From NCBI GenBank assembly GCA_023419605.1, contig JAEZXR010000032.1:1-64000 (forward strand): 64,000 nucleotides of DNA, written 5' to 3'. Origin of the DNA: Bacillota bacterium. GTDB lineage: Bacteria > Bacillota > Clostridia > Acetivibrionales > JAEZXR01. Shown here piece by piece: positions 43,492-52,819 of the stretch (the first letter of the stretch is position 1; every line of letters starts with the position of its first letter). The notes beneath the pieces are model-generated. The model was not told the origin of the DNA. It made no database searches and saw nothing but the letters and a program-made list of their open reading frames with translations. The translations under genes and the position numbers were made by a program.

Positions 43492-45735
43492 ATGATAGAA
43501 CTATTATTTGAGAAGTTATCAAGGTACCCGCGGATCGGAGAACCTTGTTCTATTGCAATTCCTTTTGCACAAGGAGCCCTGACGGACCCTGCAAAGACTT
43601 TGATCGTAGAGGGAGAAAGGCCCGTGCCACTCCAGAGAAAAGTGACTGCTACGTGGCCGGATGGCTCGGTTAAATGGCTGCTGGTCCATTTTTTAGCTGA
43701 TCTGCCCGGAAATCAGAAAAAGAGTTTTTATTTTAGTATTCAGGAACCCGTGGAAGTTCTCCCGGAAACCCCCGTTTTCGTAACGGAAGCAGAGGGAAGG
43801 ATGAGCATCCGGACAGGTACTGCGTCCATTGAATTGAGCAATGCCGGAGAAAAAGGAATTTTTCACAGCGTGGAAGTTGAAGGCTATGGGTTTGAAAAGA
43901 ATGAATTCAAAGGGCCTGAGGTCTATTCCCCAGAAGGTAAACCATGGTCTGTTGAAGTGGGACAGAAGGGTTGGAAGATCATAGAGAATGGTCCTGTACG
44001 GGCCGTTGTGGAAACGGAAGGAAAGCACCGTGATTCCTCCGGACAGGCATGGATCGATTATGTGCTGCGGCTATACGCCTATGCCGGAAAACCATGGGTG
44101 CAGATGGAGTATCAGATCATCAACAAGGAAAACACTTCGAAAGTAAAAATAAAGGGAATGGAATTTCGATTCGGACCTGTTCATGGAAATTCCACCGCAG
44201 TGAATACAGCTATTGCCACCTCCAATTACCGGAGTGATATTCAGAAGGGCATAGAAGGCCAGAAGCTTGATTTTCTCATTGATGCGGATTACCTGTTGTA
44301 CGATGCCAATGAGCATATTCCGGAGACCCTGTACGGTACTTTTTGGGCGGACTGGAACAGCAAGGACCGCGGAGGTGTTTGTGCGACCTTGTATCAGGCC
44401 TACCAGAATTTCCCAAAGGCTTTGACGGTGGATGAAAAGCAGCTTGCCGTCGGAATTTTACCAAAGGATGGGGAAGGAATCGATTTTCTACAGGGTGTTG
44501 CAAAAACCCATCGTTTGTTATTGCATTTTCATGGTCCTGAAGCCACCCCGGAGGAATTGAACATCCGGAGCCTCCAGTTCCAGATGCCCGATCGCCCTGT
44601 CATAATGCCGGAAGTATATAAGGAAGCCAAAGTCTTTGAGAATATATTTACCGAAAATAAAATTCCCAGGGTTGAAAGAAGCCTGATCAACCTGGCAGAT
44701 GCCAGGGCCAGGGCCTATGGAATGCTTCATTGGGGGGATGCACCGGACATGGGGTATACCTTGCAGGGGCGTGGAAATGGAGAACTGGTGTGGACAAACA
44801 ACGAATATGATTTTCCCCATGCAGCTATGTTGATCTATGCACGGACTGCCGAAAGAAGAATGCTGGATTATATGCTGGTAACGGCACAGCATTGGATGGA
44901 TGTAGATATCTGCCATTACAGTGAGGATGCACTGAGAATTCATGGGCAGGTTACACATTCCGCAAAGCATGTTACGGGAGAGGTTACTCCTTGCCATGAG
45001 TGGGTGGAAGGATTGTTGGACTTTTATCATCAGACGGGAGAGGCATCCGCCTATAAAGCTGCCATAGGAATCGGAGAAAATGTGGTACGACTGCTGGGAC
45101 AGCCCAGGTACCAGGGAGAAGGAGGAATCAATGCCCGGGAAACCGGGTGGGCTTTGCGAACCTTAGTGGCTCTTTATAAGGAAACCCATGATGAAAAATG
45201 GCTGGAACCGGCGGAAAAAATCGTAGGGCATTTTGAAATCTGGAAGAAGGAATACGGAGGATGGCTGGCTCCCTATACCGATCATACAACCATACGGGTA
45301 CCCTTCATGATTGCTGTAGCGGTGAACAGTCTGATGCGCTATTACCAGGTGAGACCCCAGGAGCGGATCATGACCATGGTAGTGGATGCGGTCCGGGATC
45401 TGGTGGAAAACTGTATGACGGAAAACGTATTTTATTATAAAGAGCTGCCCAGTCTTCGCAGGCTGGGAAATAATACGTTGATCCTGGAAGCACTGGCTTA
45501 TGCTTATGAATTCACGGGAGAGGAAGAGTTTCTCAAAGCAGGGTTGACAACATTTTACTCCGCAACTTCCTCCAATAAAGGGGGAACCGGGGGAACAAAG
45601 AAGAAGGAAGGCGATGCAGTGGTGATGTTGGGAGCTCCGGGACCTAAATCCTTTGCGCAGTCCTTCCATGCTCTTGCTTATTATTACCGTGCGGCTTCCA
45701 ACGCCGGGATACTGAAAAATGAAAGTGAAAGATAA
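43492..45735 (+). CDS. Putative exo-rhamnogalacturonan lyase (PL26, YetA-like)
   Basis: The 747-residue protein resembles B. subtilis YetA and the PcRGLX exo-lyase: an N-terminal RIFT-barrel-like domain (about 1-230, KVTATWPDGSVKWLLVHF), then an alpha/alpha barrel (about 380-700) with YDFPHAAMLIYARTAERRM, DICHYSEDALRIHGQVTHS and HEWVEGLLDFYHQTGE. No signal peptide is present, so it acts inside the cell on imported rhamnogalacturonan. Such enzymes release unsaturated galacturonosyl-rhamnose, the substrate of the neighbouring GH105. Family assignment rests on remembered pattern and context. Confidence 0.75.
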   Translation: MIELLFEKLSRYPRIGEPCSIAIPFAQGALTDPAKTLIVEGERPVPLQRKVTATWPDGSVKWLLVHFLADLPGNQKKSFYFSIQEPVEVLPETPVFVTEAEGRMSIRTGTASIELSNAGEKGIFHSVEVEGYGFEKNEFKGPEVYSPEGKPWSVEVGQKGWKIIENGPVRAVVETEGKHRDSSGQAWIDYVLRLYAYAGKPWVQMEYQIINKENTSKVKIKGMEFRFGPVHGNSTAVNTAIATSNYRSDIQKGIEGQKLDFLIDADYLLYDANEHIPETLYGTFWADWNSKDRGGVCATLYQAYQNFPKALTVDEKQLAVGILPKDGEGIDFLQGVAKTHRLLLHFHGPEATPEELNIRSLQFQMPDRPVIMPEVYKEAKVFENIFTENKIPRVERSLINLADARARAYGMLHWGDAPDMGYTLQGRGNGELVWTNNEYDFPHAAMLIYARTAERRMLDYMLVTAQHWMDVDICHYSEDALRIHGQVTHSAKHVTGEVTPCHEWVEGLLDFYHQTGEASAYKAAIGIGENVVRLLGQPRYQGEGGINARETGWALRTLVALYKETHDEKWLEPAEKIVGHFEIWKKEYGGWLAPYTDHTTIRVPFMIAVAVNSLMRYYQVRPQERIMTMVVDAVRDLVENCMTENVFYYKELPSLRRLGNNTLILEALAYAYEFTGEEEFLKAGLTTFYSATSSNKGGTGGTKKKEGDAVVMLGAPGPKSFAQSFHALAYYYRAASNAGILKNESER

Positions 45736-45775
45736 CACTTATAATAAATCCGATTGCAGAATTCCTTAAAAATAT

Positions 45776-45814
45776 GAAGGGGCTCCGGTCATATACGTTG
45801 ACCGGAGCCCCTTC
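45776..45814 (+). terminator. Bidirectional terminator
   Basis: GAAGGGGCTCCGGTCA (45776-45791) is perfectly complementary to 45799-45814 around a 7-base loop, between two convergent genes. Confidence 0.85.
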
Positions 45815-45825
45815 TATTGATTTAT

Positions 45826-46653
45826 TCATACTTTTTGGTAAAGGCCCTGCAGAAAGCGAATGCTGCCATCCATAGTTTCCGGCCGGGTTCCCTCCATGGA
45901 TACTGTTATATAAGGCTTCTTCGTTTTAATCATGGAGAGAAGCAGCTCATAGTTAAGAAGCCCTTCTCCGATGCTGTCAATGACTTTCTTCTTCCCATCA
46001 CTCATAATGAAGTCTTTTGCATGAATGGCTGCGATGCGATCACTAAAAAGAGCAAAGGATTCTTTAATCATGTCATCTTGTTTTTCGCAGTTTTCCTCCG
46101 GGACAAAGTTCAGTGGGTCGAAGACCACCTGCAAATTGTTGGAGGGTATGGCATCCAGCAATCTTTTCATCCATTGAGGAGAGGATATCGTATCCCTGTC
46201 TCCTCCCTCTATGCCCACCAGAACACCAAACTTTTCCGCTTCCTCTACAAGTTCCCGTACAGTATGCACCAGCAGTTGAAAGGCTTTTTCCTTTTCCTCC
46301 GGGTTATCCGGTGCCACATGGCCCGTTTCCGTGGCTACAATACTGCATCCGAATTCCCGTGCATACCGCAAATGCTCTTTGAACCGGGAGATGTGTTTTT
46401 TCCTCTCTGTCTCATCCGGGTGAATTGGATTGATATAGCACCCCAAAATAGCGATTTGTATATTTTTTCGATAAAAGGTTTCGCGGATATGGCAGGCCAG
46501 ACCGGGGCTTAAAAATCCCACATCGGTAGAAAACCCGGCCACTGCTTTGGATAAAGCCAGTTGAATGTGGGTAAGGCCTTTTTCCGATATTTTGTCTGCC
46601 AATTCCTCTACAGTCAGTTTTCCAAAATCATGTGCTCGAACGCCCAGAATCAT
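45826..46653 (-). CDS. Sugar phosphate isomerase/epimerase-like TIM barrel
   Basis: The 275-residue protein has the xylose-isomerase-like barrel with metal ligands in GIEGGDRD (Glu), VFDPLNFV (Asp), AAIHAKDF (His) and VSMEGTRP (Glu). Family members isomerise or epimerise keto-sugars or dehydrate inositols. TAAGGAG precedes ATG. It is convergent with the PL26-like gene. The substrate is unknown; a uronate- or rhamnose-derived sugar is suggested only by context. Confidence 0.82.
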   Translation of the reverse strand: MILGVRAHDFGKLTVEELADKISEKGLTHIQLALSKAVAGFSTDVGFLSPGLACHIRETFYRKNIQIAILGCYINPIHPDETERKKHISRFKEHLRYAREFGCSIVATETGHVAPDNPEEKEKAFQLLVHTVRELVEEAEKFGVLVGIEGGDRDTISSPQWMKRLLDAIPSNNLQVVFDPLNFVPEENCEKQDDMIKESFALFSDRIAAIHAKDFIMSDGKKKVIDSIGEGLLNYELLLSMIKTKKPYITVSMEGTRPETMDGSIRFLQGLYQKV

Positions 46654-46760
46654 CGTAATCTCCTTATGGTATGTATTTTTCTTACTTACAGGCCTTAATT
46701 ATAGAATACATTAAAGAAATGAACAAGATGCAATTGCCTGGAACTACTGCATAAATCTTA

Positions 46761-46833
46761 GTTTCTAAGGAAATGTCGGGGTATAATACAAAGTGTACCT
46801 TGTGGTTCTACGGAGGCTGTTGGTAGAATACTG
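46761..46833 (+). promoter_or_regulatory. Promoter/operator B, shared with the gene at 43492
   Basis: It begins GTTTCTAAGGAAATG, contains GGGTATAAT and ends GTTGGTAGAATACTG, matching 43367-43438 over its whole length with one indel. TTGTGG and TAGAAT are 18 bases apart. The gene starts 63 bases later. Confidence 0.6.
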
Positions 46834-46895
46834 GTTAGAAAAAAGTATCAGCATGATATGGACTGTAAGATGCTAAAAGAGTAGGGAGAATGAAA

Positions 46896-47936
46896 ATGAT
46901 TTATAATAACTTGGAGTTTTATAACGTAGCAGAGCTGAAAGCAGTGGAAGGAGTGCCGGGATTCAGGCTTCAGAGATTCCCGGAGGAAGTAAGAAACAGT
47001 CTGGGGCATAAGGAACACGAACGCGGCCGTTTTTACTCGCAACGTTCAGTGGGCTGTGAAATCAGGTTTGTCACGACTGCAAAGTTCATCAGGATTACAC
47101 TTTCTGCCGTAGAAGAAGATGGCAGCATCTTTGTATATAAAGGGAATTTCCTTCATTCATATTATCGATTAAAGGCAGGGGTTATTACCACACTGCACCT
47201 GGAAGAGCCTCCGAAATTCGGTGAAGTTGTGCCGGAAGCTTTGGAGGGCTATGCTTTTTCTTCCGGGGTATGGAGGATATTATGCGGGAAGGACTGCTGC
47301 ATGACTTTTCACCATATCGATACTTTTGGACATGGAGTCAGGCCCCCTGAAAAGAAGGAAACTCCCCGGTTACGATGGCTGGCTTACGGCTCTTCCATCA
47401 CATTCGGGGGAGATAGCGTACTGTACACGAATTCCTACGTTCAGCAGGCTGCGAGAAGAATGAAGGTAGATGTTATGAATAAAGGGATTGCAGGATCTTG
47501 TTTTTGTGATGAATCCATCGTACATTACATTGCTGGAAGTGAGGATTGGGATTTTGCTACTTTCGAGCTGGGTGTCAATATGAGAGGGAGGTTTACAGAA
47601 GAAGAGTTTGAGCAGCGTGTGAAGTTCTTAATTGACACCGTTATGGATAAAAATCCAAATAAACCTATTATAATAATTGGCATTTACCCCAATGGGGCAC
47701 AGTATTCCTTGAACCCGGAGAATGTGCTCACAAAAAACAACGTTGAGTTTGTCAATATTTCCAGAAGAATTGTAGCTGAGAAAAAAAGCAGCCACTTGCA
47801 TTTTATTGAGGGAAAGGATATTTTGACGGATTACTCCGGCTTAAGTACGGACTTGCTTCATCCATCCGATGACGGGCATATTATCATGGGAGAGAATTTA
47901 AGCAGAGAAGTAGGAAAAATACTTGGAGATTTGTAG
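46896..47936 (+). CDS. Two-domain SGNH acetylesterase (CE2-like)
   Basis: The 346-residue protein has an N-terminal beta-sandwich domain (about 1-150) and an SGNH domain with YGSSITFGGD (Ser), NKGIAGSCF (Gly), ELGVNMRG (Asn) and LLHPSDDGH (Asp, His). This order is that of CE2-type carbohydrate esterases. No signal peptide, so it deacetylates imported oligosaccharides. ATG 46896 is 8 bases from AGGGAG; ATG 46890 is too close to it. It shares its promoter with the PL26-like lyase, which links it to rhamnogalacturonan. Confidence 0.85.
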   Translation: MIYNNLEFYNVAELKAVEGVPGFRLQRFPEEVRNSLGHKEHERGRFYSQRSVGCEIRFVTTAKFIRITLSAVEEDGSIFVYKGNFLHSYYRLKAGVITTLHLEEPPKFGEVVPEALEGYAFSSGVWRILCGKDCCMTFHHIDTFGHGVRPPEKKETPRLRWLAYGSSITFGGDSVLYTNSYVQQAARRMKVDVMNKGIAGSCFCDESIVHYIAGSEDWDFATFELGVNMRGRFTEEEFEQRVKFLIDTVMDKNPNKPIIIIGIYPNGAQYSLNPENVLTKNNVEFVNISRRIVAEKKSSHLHFIEGKDILTDYSGLSTDLLHPSDDGHIIMGENLSREVGKILGDL

Positions 47937-47991
47937 GAAAGCTGATGGTTTTAAGTAGTTTAAATACCGGAAACCTTTAAATAATAGATTG

Positions 47992-48048
47992 TAATGGTAA
48001 TTAAGAGAAGGCAATGAAGTGCCACGATGAAATTACCATTATTTTTTT
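47992..48048 (+). terminator. Rho-independent terminator
   Basis: TAATGGTAATT (47992-48002) pairs with AATTACCATTA (48031-48041), with GGCA/TGCC inside, followed by seven T. Confidence 0.9.
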
Positions 48049-48193
48049 ACTCTCCTATAGGCAGTAGAAATTTTTATTGCAAAATTCTAATTATCTGATT
48101 TGTTGCTTAATAAAGTGTTTGTTCCAAAAGTAAAACTATGAAAATATTTAGGTGATTTCTAATAAAAAGAATTTAAGGCATGGATATTGTATC

Positions 48194-48222
48194 TTGTCAA
48201 TGGAAAGGTTTGGAAATATAAT
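48194..48222 (+). promoter_or_regulatory. Promoter of the pectate lyase operon
   Basis: TTGTCA (48194-48199) and TATAAT (48217-48222) have a 17-base spacer. The leader would be about 270 bases. AGTGACAACGATTT at 48237-48250, just past the start, recurs with one change at 40322-40335. Confidence 0.6.
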
Positions 48223-48337
48223 GAAGCCATCTCAACAGTGACAACGATTTATAGAACGGCTTTTATTGTACACCAAATCATCTGTCGGTGGAACGATTTC
48301 TGAATATATCTTGTTTAATGAATGAATTTACTATTTA

Positions 48338-48372
48338 AACCCGTTTCCAATGCATATTGAATCGGTTTTTTT
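48338..48372 (+). terminator. Possible attenuator hairpin in the pectate lyase leader
   Basis: AACCCGTTTC and GAATCGGTT form an imperfect stem ending in seven T (48366-48372), 125 bases before the pectate lyase start and downstream of the promoter at 48194. It could terminate a short leader RNA. The rest of 48050-48497 has no gene I can support. Confidence 0.45.
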
Positions 48373-48497
48373 ATTATGTGTTTGTCATGTGCAAAAAACA
48401 GTTTATGAGGGAAGAAAGGAGGAGCGTAGGTTATCTGAATCAGGAATATTTGAAAGACCGGTTTGGTATAGAAAACTAAAATGTGGAGGGAAATTCT

Positions 48498-49523
48498 ATG
48501 GTAAAAGGTAAAAAAGTATCGGTACGACTCATTACAATCTTATTCGTACTAGGGCTTTTAGTTTCAGGCAGCTTCCAGGGGAACCCGTCAACGGTCCTGG
48601 CAGCAGAGTCAGCACCTATAGGGTGGGCCGCTTATAATGCCTTGGGGCAGAACGGTACTACCGGAGGGGCAGGAGGAACTACGGTTACGGTGAGTACGCA
48701 AGCGGATTTGGAGAAGTATGCCGGAGCATCAGGGAAATATATCATTTATGTAGGAGGAACTATCGATATAACACCAAAAGGCAAATTCATACAGGTTGCA
48801 TCGGATAAGACAATTTTGGGAAAAGCGGCCGGAGCTACATTGAACTATGGTGGATTACAGATGAAAGGTACGGTGGCAAACCCCGTTAAAAATGTTATCA
48901 TTAGAAATCTTACGATCAAGGATACCTATGTTGAGGGTGACTGGGATGGAAAGACGCAACCCTGGGACGGTATTAATATGGAACAGGCTCACCATATCTG
49001 GGTGGATCATTGTACCATCTCCCATCATTGTGATGGTGCGTTGGATGTAGTGAAGAATTCTAATTATGTAACTGTTTCATGGACTAAGTTTGAAAACCAC
49101 AACAAAACCCTGGCCATCGGCACCTCTGATGTGGATACTGCACAGACAAGGGTAACGATCCACCATAACTGGTTTAAGGGTGTTAACCAGCGAAATCCCA
49201 GAATCAACAACGGAGAGGTGCATGTTTTTAATAATTATTATACAGACATAGGGCAGCAGGGAGGATATGTTTCTGCAGTAGAGAAGGGCGGGGAATTATA
49301 TTTTGAAAGCAACTACCTTTCCAACTGCCCGAAAACCCTTTTGCGAAGTGATGATACTGCAAACATTTACGAAAAGAACAATGTCTATGTAAACAGTGGG
49401 ACTCCTGCAACAGGAGGAACCGTCTTCAATCCGGCCACTTTTTATAATTATGCCTGCGATTCAGCCGCCAATATACCTTCCATTGTGGAAAATGGGGCTG
49501 GGAGAGGTAAAATTACCTTTTAA
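48498..49523 (+). CDS. Secreted pectate lyase (PL1)
   Basis: The 341-residue protein has a signal peptide (RLITILFVLGLLVSGS..., cleaved near VLAAES) and a right-handed beta helix. The PL1 motifs are clear: IWVDHCTISHHCDGALDV (Ca2+ site), TLAIGTSD, VTIHHNWFKG and NQRNPRINNGEVHVFNNYY with the catalytic Arg region. It cleaves de-esterified homogalacturonan by beta-elimination outside the cell. ATG 48498 follows GGAGGG by 7 bases; GTG 48483 overlaps that site. A pectin methylesterase follows after 27 bases. Confidence 0.95.
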   Translation: MVKGKKVSVRLITILFVLGLLVSGSFQGNPSTVLAAESAPIGWAAYNALGQNGTTGGAGGTTVTVSTQADLEKYAGASGKYIIYVGGTIDITPKGKFIQVASDKTILGKAAGATLNYGGLQMKGTVANPVKNVIIRNLTIKDTYVEGDWDGKTQPWDGINMEQAHHIWVDHCTISHHCDGALDVVKNSNYVTVSWTKFENHNKTLAIGTSDVDTAQTRVTIHHNWFKGVNQRNPRINNGEVHVFNNYYTDIGQQGGYVSAVEKGGELYFESNYLSNCPKTLLRSDDTANIYEKNNVYVNSGTPATGGTVFNPATFYNYACDSAANIPSIVENGAGRGKITF

Positions 49524-49550
49524 CAAAAACATCACAAGGAGGTGTATTGT

Positions 49551-50534
49551 ATGAAAATAAAAATCGCTTTGCATAGTATTCTTATAGCAGCGTTAATGCT
49601 TCTGATTGTTCCATCTGCAGCTTTTGCCTATACGGTCAATATCACTGTTGCCAAGGACGGAAGCGGAAACTTCACTACGGTTCAAGCTGCATTGGACTCT
49701 ATCCCGTCCAATAATTCAAGTAGAAAAATAATCTATATAAAAAATGGTACTTACAAGGAGAAGATACGGGTGACCAAACCCTATATCAGCTTGATCGGCC
49801 AAAGCAAGGACAGTACCATTATCACCTATGATGATCATGTAGACACCAGCAAATCCGATGCCTACAATGCGGAAACGCCTACAGTAATCATTACGGGAAA
49901 GGACTTTACAGCGGATACCATCAAGTTTGAAAATACAGCAGGACAGATTGAGCGTGCCAATGCAGTAAAAATAAATGCCGATAAAGCTGCGTTTTATAGC
50001 TGCAGAATTATCGGAGGTCAGGATACCTTGTACCTGTATCCCAGTGGCGGACAAAGGGCGTACTTTAATACCTGTACAATTGAAGGTGATGTGGATTTTA
50101 TCTATGGCGGGATGATTGGTGCTTTTGATCACTGTGAAATCCGGTCTAACAGCGGCGGTTATATCACTGCGGCTTCCACTCCCCAAACCCAGCAGTACGG
50201 CTTTCTCTTTCATGGATGTACGCTTACCGGCACCGGGTCTGCTACCACCGGATCCGTGTATTTGGGCAGGCCGTGGAGACCCTATGCCAGCGTATTGTTT
50301 AGAAACTGCACCATGGGTTCCCATATCAACCTTACAGGCTGGAATAACTGGGGCAATGCAGCAAATGAGGCCACAGCAAGATTTATGGAATATGAGAACT
50401 CCGGGGCAGGATGGGATGTTTCCAAACGGGTGCCATGGACAAAAATACTTACCGGCACTCAGGCCGCAAGCCACACCATCATAAACTATATGAAAGGAAC
50501 CGATAACTGGAATCCTACCAGTAGACCGTATTAA
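49551..50534 (+). CDS. Secreted pectin methylesterase (CE8)
   Basis: The 327-residue protein has a signal peptide ending near SAAFAY and the pectinesterase sites GQDTLY, DVDFIYG (catalytic Asp pair) and LGRPWRPYA (catalytic-site Arg). It removes methyl esters from homogalacturonan and so makes substrate for the pectate lyase encoded just upstream in the same operon. ATG 49551 follows AAGGAGGTG. Its length is typical for a single-domain bacterial CE8 enzyme. Confidence 0.95.
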   Translation: MKIKIALHSILIAALMLLIVPSAAFAYTVNITVAKDGSGNFTTVQAALDSIPSNNSSRKIIYIKNGTYKEKIRVTKPYISLIGQSKDSTIITYDDHVDTSKSDAYNAETPTVIITGKDFTADTIKFENTAGQIERANAVKINADKAAFYSCRIIGGQDTLYLYPSGGQRAYFNTCTIEGDVDFIYGGMIGAFDHCEIRSNSGGYITAASTPQTQQYGFLFHGCTLTGTGSATTGSVYLGRPWRPYASVLFRNCTMGSHINLTGWNNWGNAANEATARFMEYENSGAGWDVSKRVPWTKILTGTQAASHTIINYMKGTDNWNPTSRPY

Positions 50535-50597
50535 CAAAACTGAATATATATCGTCAAGGTACGGCAAAAATACTTTGCGCCTTTGATAAAGACCTAT

Positions 50598-50648
50598 AGC
50601 AGATGCCGTTGGAGCGGTTTGAACTACTCCAATGGCATCTGCTTTTTA
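50598..50648 (+). terminator. Terminator overlapping the convergent AraC gene end
   Basis: AGCAGATGCC-TTGGAG pairs with CTCCAA-GGCATCTGCT, followed by TTTTTAT. The right arm is also the last codons of the minus-strand regulator. Confidence 0.85.
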
Positions 50649-51523
50649 TATTCGGATGGAGAAACTTTTTCCCTTTCCATAAAGGCTTTATAAAAATGGC
50701 TGTAGTTGGAAAAACCAACGCTCTGCGCAATTTCTTTTGCAGATAGGTCTGTATCGCGAAGGAGGTTTAAGGCGATTTCCATGCGGGTATGCAGCAGCTT
50801 CTGCTTGAAAGACATGGAATAAAACTGTTTCATCAGCCTGTCAAGCTGGCGGGTGCTGACGCCCAGTTCCTTAGCCAGTACTGGCGCTTTCAGCTTCCTG
50901 TCATAGTTTCTGAAGTAATCATCGATCATTACCCGCCTTTTATCGTAGGAAAGCTTTCCAGGGATATCATATCCGGCTTTTTTTACGGCGGAAAAGCTCC
51001 TTGCCGCATTTACAATGATTTGTGCAGCCAGGCTTTGCATATTGCTGTAATATCCGAGAATCCGGTTTTCAATTTCCCAGTAAAGCTTTTCAAAAAGCGA
51101 AAAGGTTGAGAATTCATCCTTTCCATACCAAAAGCTGGTTTTCTGCAGAATGGCGGTAATTGCATCGATCTCACTGCTGTTATAATAGTTGAAATTCGGG
51201 TGTCTTTCCTTTTTGATTTCAAATTCGAAGTTCAAGCAATATTCCGACATGGGCTGGTTGCCGTCTGCGACCTGCTCATGAAGTATACCGGGTCCCGTAA
51301 GGTAAAAAGTACCGGGTGTTATGTTGTACTGTTGGTGCTGCACTTTAAGAAGTCCCTCACCCTGTGGAATATAGTGAAGCTCATAGGTGCTGTGGCTATG
51401 AGAGCCGAAATATCTGTGGGGGACAGGAGGTTCGTAATTAATGTTGACAATGTTGATTTCCAGATACCCCAATAGAAATTTTATGTTTTTATCGCTGAAC
51501 AAAAGCCTCTTATTCTTGTCCAT
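50624..51523 (-). CDS. AraC-family transcriptional regulator
   Basis: The 299-residue protein has an N-terminal cupin-like sugar-sensing domain (SHSTYELHYIPQGEGLLKV) and a C-terminal AraC pair (LAKELGVSTRQLDRLMKQF, SAKEIAQSVGFSNYSHFYKAF). It is soluble, unlike the two membrane sensors. The start at 51523 is set by GGAGGTGAG; a longer in-frame version has no ribosome site. It is divergent from the GH130 gene across 168 bases and probably regulates it, but could also act on the pectate lyase operon. Confidence 0.9.
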   Translation of the reverse strand: MDKNKRLLFSDKNIKFLLGYLEINIVNINYEPPVPHRYFGSHSHSTYELHYIPQGEGLLKVQHQQYNITPGTFYLTGPGILHEQVADGNQPMSEYCLNFEFEIKKERHPNFNYYNSSEIDAITAILQKTSFWYGKDEFSTFSLFEKLYWEIENRILGYYSNMQSLAAQIIVNAARSFSAVKKAGYDIPGKLSYDKRRVMIDDYFRNYDRKLKAPVLAKELGVSTRQLDRLMKQFYSMSFKQKLLHTRMEIALNLLRDTDLSAKEIAQSVGFSNYSHFYKAFMEREKVSPSEYKKQMPLE

Positions 51524-51691
51524 CCCACTCACCTCCAATATTTTTATACATACTAGTATATTCGGCATCGGACATAAAAATCCTTTCTATTTAGGACGCA
51601 AAATATAAAAATATGTCTTGTTTTGATATTCTATATAAAAAAAGATTATATTAGAATTAAAGCATAATAATTCGATGGAGGGAAAACAACA

Positions 51692-52684
51692 ATGGTTAAA
51701 GGAGAATTAAAATCCAGCAATGTAATTGTGAGGCATCCGGCAAACCCGATACTTACGGCTAAAGATGTGCCTTATAAGGCGGATCTCATATTTAATGCAG
51801 GGGTAACCAAGTATGAAGGCAAATATGTAATGGTATTTAGAAATGATTATGGTTATACAAAAAGCGGTCCCTTCGGCTTTGAAGGGACAAACCTGGGCTT
51901 GGCGTACAGCAAGGATGGGATTAACTGGGAAGTTCAGTCAAAGCCATGCTTTGAGTTAAAAGATGAAGAAATCATTCGTGCCTACGACCCAAGACTCACG
52001 GTTATCGATGGCCGCTGCTATATGTGTTTTGCAGTAGATACGAAGCATGGGTTGAGAGGCGGGATCGCTGTTACCGATGACTTTGAAAATTTCGAAATTC
52101 TGAGCATGACGCTTCCCGATAACAGAAATATGGTACTCTTTCCAGAGAAGGTTAACGGAAAATACGTGAGACTGGAGCGCCCGTTCCCTGTCTACAGCCG
52201 CGGGGGTAAAGATCGATTTGACCTTTGGATGTCCGATTCGCCGGATATGAAATATTGGGGAAATTCAAATCTCGTACTGGCTGTGGAGAATGTTCCCTAT
52301 GCCAATGACAAGATCGGACCTGGCGCTCCGCCCATTAAGACGGAGAAGGGCTGGTTGACTACTTTCCATACAGTGGATATCGATCCTGAAAGAGGAAAGA
52401 ACGGCTGGGAGGATTTCTGGAAGAAACGCTATGCAGCAGGGATCATGCTCCTTGATTTGGATGATCCCTCAAAGGTCATCGGTATGAGCAAGGAGCCGCT
52501 CATAGCACCGGAGGCTGACTATGAAACCAAAGACGGATTTAGAAATGATGTTATTTTCCCAGGCGGAATGATTTTGGAAGAATCCGGGGAAGTGAAGATA
52601 TACTATGGTGCAGCGGATACGGTAGAATGCCTGGTAACTGCACATATGGATGATCTGGTGAATTTGTGTGTAAGTAAAAAGTAA
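51692..52684 (+). CDS. GH130 family glycoside phosphorylase
   Basis: The 330-residue cytoplasmic five-bladed propeller protein shows the GH130 pattern: NPILTAKDVPY, FNAGVTKYEGKYVMVFRND, GLAYSKDGINW, YDPRLTVIDG with the proposed catalytic Asp, and a phosphate-site region with KIGPGAPPIKT and WLTTFHTVD. Such enzymes phosphorolyse beta-mannosides, for example mannosyl-glucose or mannobiose. GGAGGG precedes ATG. It stands opposite an AraC regulator and suggests mannan use in addition to pectin. Confidence 0.92.
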   Translation: MVKGELKSSNVIVRHPANPILTAKDVPYKADLIFNAGVTKYEGKYVMVFRNDYGYTKSGPFGFEGTNLGLAYSKDGINWEVQSKPCFELKDEEIIRAYDPRLTVIDGRCYMCFAVDTKHGLRGGIAVTDDFENFEILSMTLPDNRNMVLFPEKVNGKYVRLERPFPVYSRGGKDRFDLWMSDSPDMKYWGNSNLVLAVENVPYANDKIGPGAPPIKTEKGWLTTFHTVDIDPERGKNGWEDFWKKRYAAGIMLLDLDDPSKVIGMSKEPLIAPEADYETKDGFRNDVIFPGGMILEESGEVKIYYGAADTVECLVTAHMDDLVNLCVSKK

Positions 52685-52781
52685 GAGGGGACTGTCCCGG
52701 AAATGACTTATATACAATCGAATCGACTAAGGTCCATCCGAATTTGTATAGCAATAACGAATAGAAAAGGTAAAATTAACG

Positions 52782-52819
52782 GAAGCTGCAGGAAGATATT
52801 ATTGCAGCTTCTATTTTTC
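52782..52819 (+). terminator. Terminator after the GH130 gene
   Basis: GAAGCTGCA (52782-52790) pairs with TGCAGCTTC (52803-52811), followed by TATTTTTC. Confidence 0.75.

Noticed and set aside
45817..46512. Plus-strand frame of 231 residues opposite the TIM-barrel gene
   Set aside because: It is the shadow of the minus-strand isomerase-like gene, which has ribosome site and metal ligands.
52686..52710. GGGGACTGTCCCGG sequence after the GH130 gene as an insertion-sequence end
   Set aside because: It is single and short with no partner repeat in the window.
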